DNA from: Lateolabrax maculatus
Lineage: Eukaryota > Chordata > Actinopteri > Acropomatiformes > Lateolabracidae
NCBI GenBank assembly: GCA_031216445.1
Contig: CM062218.1
Location: 7,275,001-7,339,000, forward strand
Direction: 5' to 3'
DNA length: 64,000 bases
Within the stretch, counting starts at the first letter, position 1. Every line of letters starts with the position of its first letter. Made by a program: the position numbers and the translations under genes. This document shows, piece by piece, positions 59,900 to 64,000 of this stretch. A model generated the notes under the pieces. It did no database searches. It had not been told where the DNA came from and saw only the letters and a list, made by a program, of their open reading frames with translations.

Positions 59900-62680
59900 C
59901 TAGACCAGGCAAGATTAAGATCAGCCTCTTGCTGCCAAGCTCCTACTCGCAAATAAATAGATGTAAAGTACACAATAATTAAGTGTCAGACTTGATACTG
60001 CTTTCAAAAGGCCTCGGCCCAATTTGCAATTTTAAGCAGACTTAGATGCCGGCTCTGTTTCCTTCCAGCCAGTGCCAGTGTTCTTTTCTAATGGTAATTG
60101 GCCATCCGAGCATCTCTTTGTGGCATGGACAGAATTTCTTGTGGAGGAGTTTCTGTTCAGTTTGTCAGGGTTTTCTCAGGGCCTGTGGCTGTTGATCCCT
60201 TGAAGGCATCGTAGCACACAGATACACGCAAGTGAACATACACTTAGGGCCAATCAACACGGTGCTAGTGTCTACCAGACCAGGGGTTCCCTGGCAGTTA
60301 TTTCACTTGTAATGATATAAAAGTAATTATTGTTACAATTTTCTTTTCATACAATTGAAATGTTATATTTTAGGTCAGTTTGGTTAAATTTGCATTTGTG
60401 CTCCTACCACTTGGAGTGGCAGACGATGGTCATTTCAACTTTTATTTTTGACCACGTATCCATTACTTTAAGCTATTTTAACCATTTATCCATTACTTTT
60501 AGCTAATGGCTCCAACTTCGCTTGCTTGCTCACTAATTTTCGACAACTCTGTAACTGACTCAATATGCCAATATATATATTTTTCTAATGAAATTGATAA
60601 TTTCTGATTTTTCAAACTAGTCACCCTGGCAACTGCAGAAGTACCTCCTGTTTGGGAATCACTCACTTGCAAACACAGAGAGTGATGTGATAACGAGCTC
60701 TTTCAGGGGTGACACCCCAGAGAAACTGACATGTTTTTTTTTTCAGCTTGACATGCAGGAGTCGCACAATATTTTTGACTTATTAATCATCAGATCAGTA
60801 TAGATTTACACCTCTAGAACAGGAACTAGCAGACTTGTGGTGTGTTATGACTTCTGGACAAGTTCTGTATTGGAAGAAGCTGCTGTTCTGAAAGCTCACG
60901 CTCCGTAAAAGGCCACAGGTCAAGAGTAACTACAAGCTTGACATGTGGTACAACATTTCTGCAGTCAATTATGAGTTTTGTTGTCCCAGACTTGCTTCAC
61001 GGAGTACAAGAGGATAGCAGCTGAACCTCTTATGCTGTAATTTCACCCTAACGTAACCATAATTGGATGTAATGGGACGTAAATCTGCTCCCAGAATCTT
61101 TAGTGGTAACAGGGAGGTGAAATGGAAGACTGTTTAATTGGCAGCCTCGTTATCCATGCTGGTGCAGATCTCTATAGATATCACAGTCTTTCGAATTCTC
61201 TGTACAAGAAAACAACACAAACAGATCTCAAATCACAAGGCTGTGTTTCATTAACAAACCATTAAAGCTGTGAAGCTTCAACAGAAATTTTAGCATCATA
61301 GTTTCAAAACAGAAGACTGAGAGAGTAACTTCAACTTCCCACATTGGGAAGTTCAAAATTGTTGATCTGCACCCCGCAGCACACTACTAGGATTTGTTGT
61401 CTGGCAGCAGCATCAGAAAGCCGCTCGGGTGCTCATGGAAACCTCGGCCAAAATGAAATGGAAGCAATAATGGACGTACATTATATGATATTTCTTTGAT
61501 GCGCTTCAAGCTGGAAATTTGAGGTGTCAGCAGCACTGACGCTGACCACCAGACATATAACCGTTTGATGTTTCTGTATGTAAATTACATCAAATATGTT
61601 CCTTGGTCAGTTGAAATGGCTGCATTAATTATAACCGACAGCTTGCAGACCAACTAGGTTATGTCCTTACACATGTCCTTGTATTTATACACTGTATTAT
61701 CATTGAGTTTTTTACTGCTGCTGGAATGACCTACATAGATGAAAGATGTAGCATTTTTTGTTGAGTTTCTCAACTACAAAAAAGCAGATGGTTTTGTATG
61801 GCTGAGTGTTATCTAAATCACAGAGTACCAAAAACTTTTAAGTGTTGAAAGTGCATCGAACGTCTGGTCAGATTCAAAATCTTTCTAAATTATTCTTTGA
61901 TAAAAAAATTTGCTAATTTTAGACAATTTTTGAGAGATTTTAGTTGTTGAGATTTTATAAACTATGACATACAGAATGCAGTTTACAAAACTTCTGAACC
62001 ATGAGAAACTTTATGTACCCTAATAAACATTAAATCAAGTAATGTGGGTTGTGGGAAAGCCCGTACTATGAAAATAATTCCTTATCGATCAACATATACA
62101 TTTGAGAACACTGACTCATATTGTTTAATAAGGTAAGAGTTCTATAGAAGAATCTATAGAAGAATTTGAAAACACACACAAGAAACAATTTACTCTTGGT
62201 ATCAGTTCTAAAACTCTGGCATCTTATCAGAACTACTAAGACGCTGGGTGAAAGATGCTTTACTGCATGTGAATAGGAGATACAATGTCTATCAAAGGGC
62301 AATTTGGCGGGTACATTGAATCATTACTTTCCGGTTTCAGCTCATTCAAATTCTGTGGTTGTGATTCTTTCATGCTGTTTTGCAACTACAGTGGAAGATA
62401 ATCCAGTTAAATCTGAATCTAATCTAATTATGTCGTATCTCAGTTACAAAACAAAAGTGTTTTGATCTGATAATGCTGTATGTTTAGTGCAGTAATTAAT
62501 TGGAAGCACAAACAATTGTTTCTAACGGGCCTTTCAGAGCGTCCGTTCATGTTGATAACTGCCCTGGAGCAGGCCCAGCATCCTTTTTGTTTGTTCTTCC
62601 AGGTTATGACTGCTCGGCTTTGGTCTGAGCTTTACGGAAAAACATAGCTTTTTATTTAGAGGATGATTTCCTCTTTATCT
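59900..62680. other. Intron DNA with candidate conserved blocks
   Basis: No gene. 60000-60150 and 62470-62650 are repeat-poor with homeodomain-type AATTAATTGG cores. At 60440-60530 the words TATCCATTACTTT and AGCTA occur twice about 40 nt apart, part of a probable repeat. A 9-bp inverted repeat (AACTTCCCA/TGGGAAGTT, 61333-61353) is also present. Confidence 0.5.
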
Positions 62681-62685
62681 TTCCC

Positions 62686-62704
62686 CTCTCTCTCTCTCTC
62701 TCTC
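62686..62704. repeat. (CT)n microsatellite
   Basis: About nine CT units. Confidence 0.93.
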
Positions 62705-62709
62705 ATTCT

Positions 62710-63865
62710 GTAGCCCACGCAGACTTCCCTCTGCGGTTTGACACCTGAGTCTGTGCAGGTTTCATGTGTTACATTATCTAAAGAAAGTGGTGGGTGGAAG
62801 GAAGCAGTGCAGCACATCAATTCTTGAACAGGCACATATGAAGATAACACACACACACACAATCGCTTCATGCTGAGAAGAAGACAAAATGTCAGGGCTG
62901 GTTCTGGGAGACAACTGCTGGTGCTGCTGTCGGCATGGAGACTGCTGTGGTGTAGGGTTGCAGCAGAAGACCGCCGCGCTTAAATTCACTTAAAATGTCA
63001 AAACACCTGAGGGGGGTGAGGGCTATGCCTGGACCTGACAACTATCAACCTTTCCCTGCCTCACGCGCTCTGACAAAAACTGGTTGGAAATCTCAGTGAT
63101 AACTGTGTAACCTTTTCAGAAAGCACTTTGCCCTTTATTTGTTTTCAAATCATATTCTTTTTCTGTTTTGCTTTACACCTACATGAATTTAGGCAGTGCT
63201 CATTCCCACACTTTAGGTGGTTTACCGGTGAATGGTGTGACTAGTGTACCTCTTTACCACCATCCGGCACTGCACTTACCACCAAAGAGCCTAATAAACA
63301 CGGCACACACATATTTCAAAAGAGCAAGACTATTAAGGTTCCCATTAAGGAGCCTTTAGGCTTTGTTCTATCTAATATGTTCCCTGCATGTTAATTGACA
63401 GAACCTAGCTTGATATTTAGTGGCCATGAATTTCCCACAATGCGCTCTGCACTCGGTGGCGTGGCATTTAACAAAGCCTTAAAGGAGAAGGAGAGACCGC
63501 TGCTCATCGTTCAATGCTCAGTGCAGCTGTTCCCAGCGCCGTAAAGATTTATGGGAGGCCTCATCCAAAAGGCTGCTACTGTTCCAACATTGTGTGATAT
63601 TTTTTGCTTTGCTGTCGCGGGGAGATACATGGAGGTGTATGACTGTCAGACAGTTCCTTTTATCAAAAGAGTCTAATGCCCAGATTTGCACTCGATCGTG
63701 ACCAGAAACTACATTTCACAAAACTCTAAAGTGGATGGCAGGGTGCTCTGTTGCATCTGTGAGCAAACCCAACAGTGATGCCACAATGTACAGACACACC
63801 CAAGCACACGTCTACATCACTGCTGAGAAAGTGGAACTACTGGAGGTCAGCTAAAAGATATTCAG
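62710..63865. other. Intron DNA with candidate conserved block
   Basis: No gene. 63410-63690 is repeat-free and mixed in composition (for example GTAAAGATTTATGGGAGGCC), a candidate conserved element by texture only. Confidence 0.5.
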
Positions 63866-63869
63866 CTGC

Positions 63870-63945
63870 TCCTGAATCAATGAATTAGAAATAATCCACA
63901 GATCAATCTATAATCAATATAATCATCGGTTTACAGTCCTAGCAC
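63870..63945 (-). repeat. Teleost interspersed repeat, minus-strand copy of the AT-rich family
   Basis: Reverse complemented, it reads GGACTGTAAACCGATGATTA, then TTGATTATAGATTGATCTGT and GGATTATTTCTAATTCATTG. This is the head of the family also present at 28190-28500 and 37755-37930. Confidence 0.6.
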
Positions 63946-64000
63946 AGTAGTTAAAGTGTTAATCCCTATAGTGATTAACAAGTTTGTTTTGTCTAATCAA

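Larger units (their letters stand above)
22876..64000 (+). other. ext1: ext1 intron 1 (partial, continues beyond the window)
   Basis: No sequence downstream of the donor encodes the expected next EXT1 segment (in human roughly YREMLHNATFCLVPRG...). The remaining 41 kb is therefore read as intron 1. Mammalian EXT1 also has a very large first intron. The intron holds microsatellites, repeat remnants and candidate regulatory blocks, listed separately. I cannot exclude a small exon or non-coding RNA of unrecognised kind. Confidence 0.8.

Noticed and set aside
22876..64000. ext1 exon 2
   Set aside because: I looked for text encoding the next conserved EXT1 segment with flanking AG/GT and found none, so it should lie past the window end.
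1..64000. tRNA, rRNA, CRISPR, bacterial operon, phage or intact viral features
   Set aside because: No supporting sequence signatures; all evidence points to a vertebrate nuclear locus.

Overview
This is vertebrate nuclear DNA, almost certainly from a teleost fish, and most of it is non-coding. I draw this from one strongly recognisable vertebrate coding exon with a consensus splice donor, many long CA/TG microsatellites, and interspersed repeats whose wording matches families I know from teleost genomes. No bacterial-type operons, CRISPR arrays, rRNA or tRNA genes are visible.

The only gene I can support is ext1 (exostosin-1), the Golgi/ER glycosyltransferase subunit that polymerises heparan sulphate. 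Its first coding exon lies on the + strand at 21932-22875: 314 complete codons plus two bases, ending at a GTAAGT donor. The exon sits in a CpG island (about 20760-22870) with a TATA-less promoter. The promoter has CCAAT boxes and a tandem CRE/ATF site near 20830-20900. The putative 5' leader (about 20950-21931) carries a 27-T tract, a G-quadruplex-type G tract and six short upstream reading frames, three of them in good Kozak context. Everything from 22876 to the end (41 kb) reads as ext1 intron 1. I could not find exon 2, so it should lie beyond this window.

Layout: 1-20690 is upstream intergenic DNA with microsatellites, a diverged repeat family (copies near 4660-4960 and 14365-14440), several perfect inverted repeats (5012-5035, 8474-8506, 10941-10992, 13934-13955), a broken 5'-truncated LINE on the minus strand (17479-18211) and a diverged tRNA-derived SINE (about 19890-20070). 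20690-22875 is the promoter, leader and exon 1. 22876-64000 is the intron, with about a dozen long dinucleotide arrays and repeat remnants near 22983, 28020, 37755, 40895, 48955, 57750, 59385 and 63870. It also holds dense low-repeat blocks that look like candidate conserved regulatory DNA. The most notable of these are 23816-23927, 27240-27460 and a diverged homologous pair 9.9 kb apart (38388-38483 and 48300-48395).

I found no new multi-gene system. The observations most worth checking are the uORF/G-quadruplex leader of ext1, the homologous non-coding pair, and the palindrome-bearing intronic blocks.
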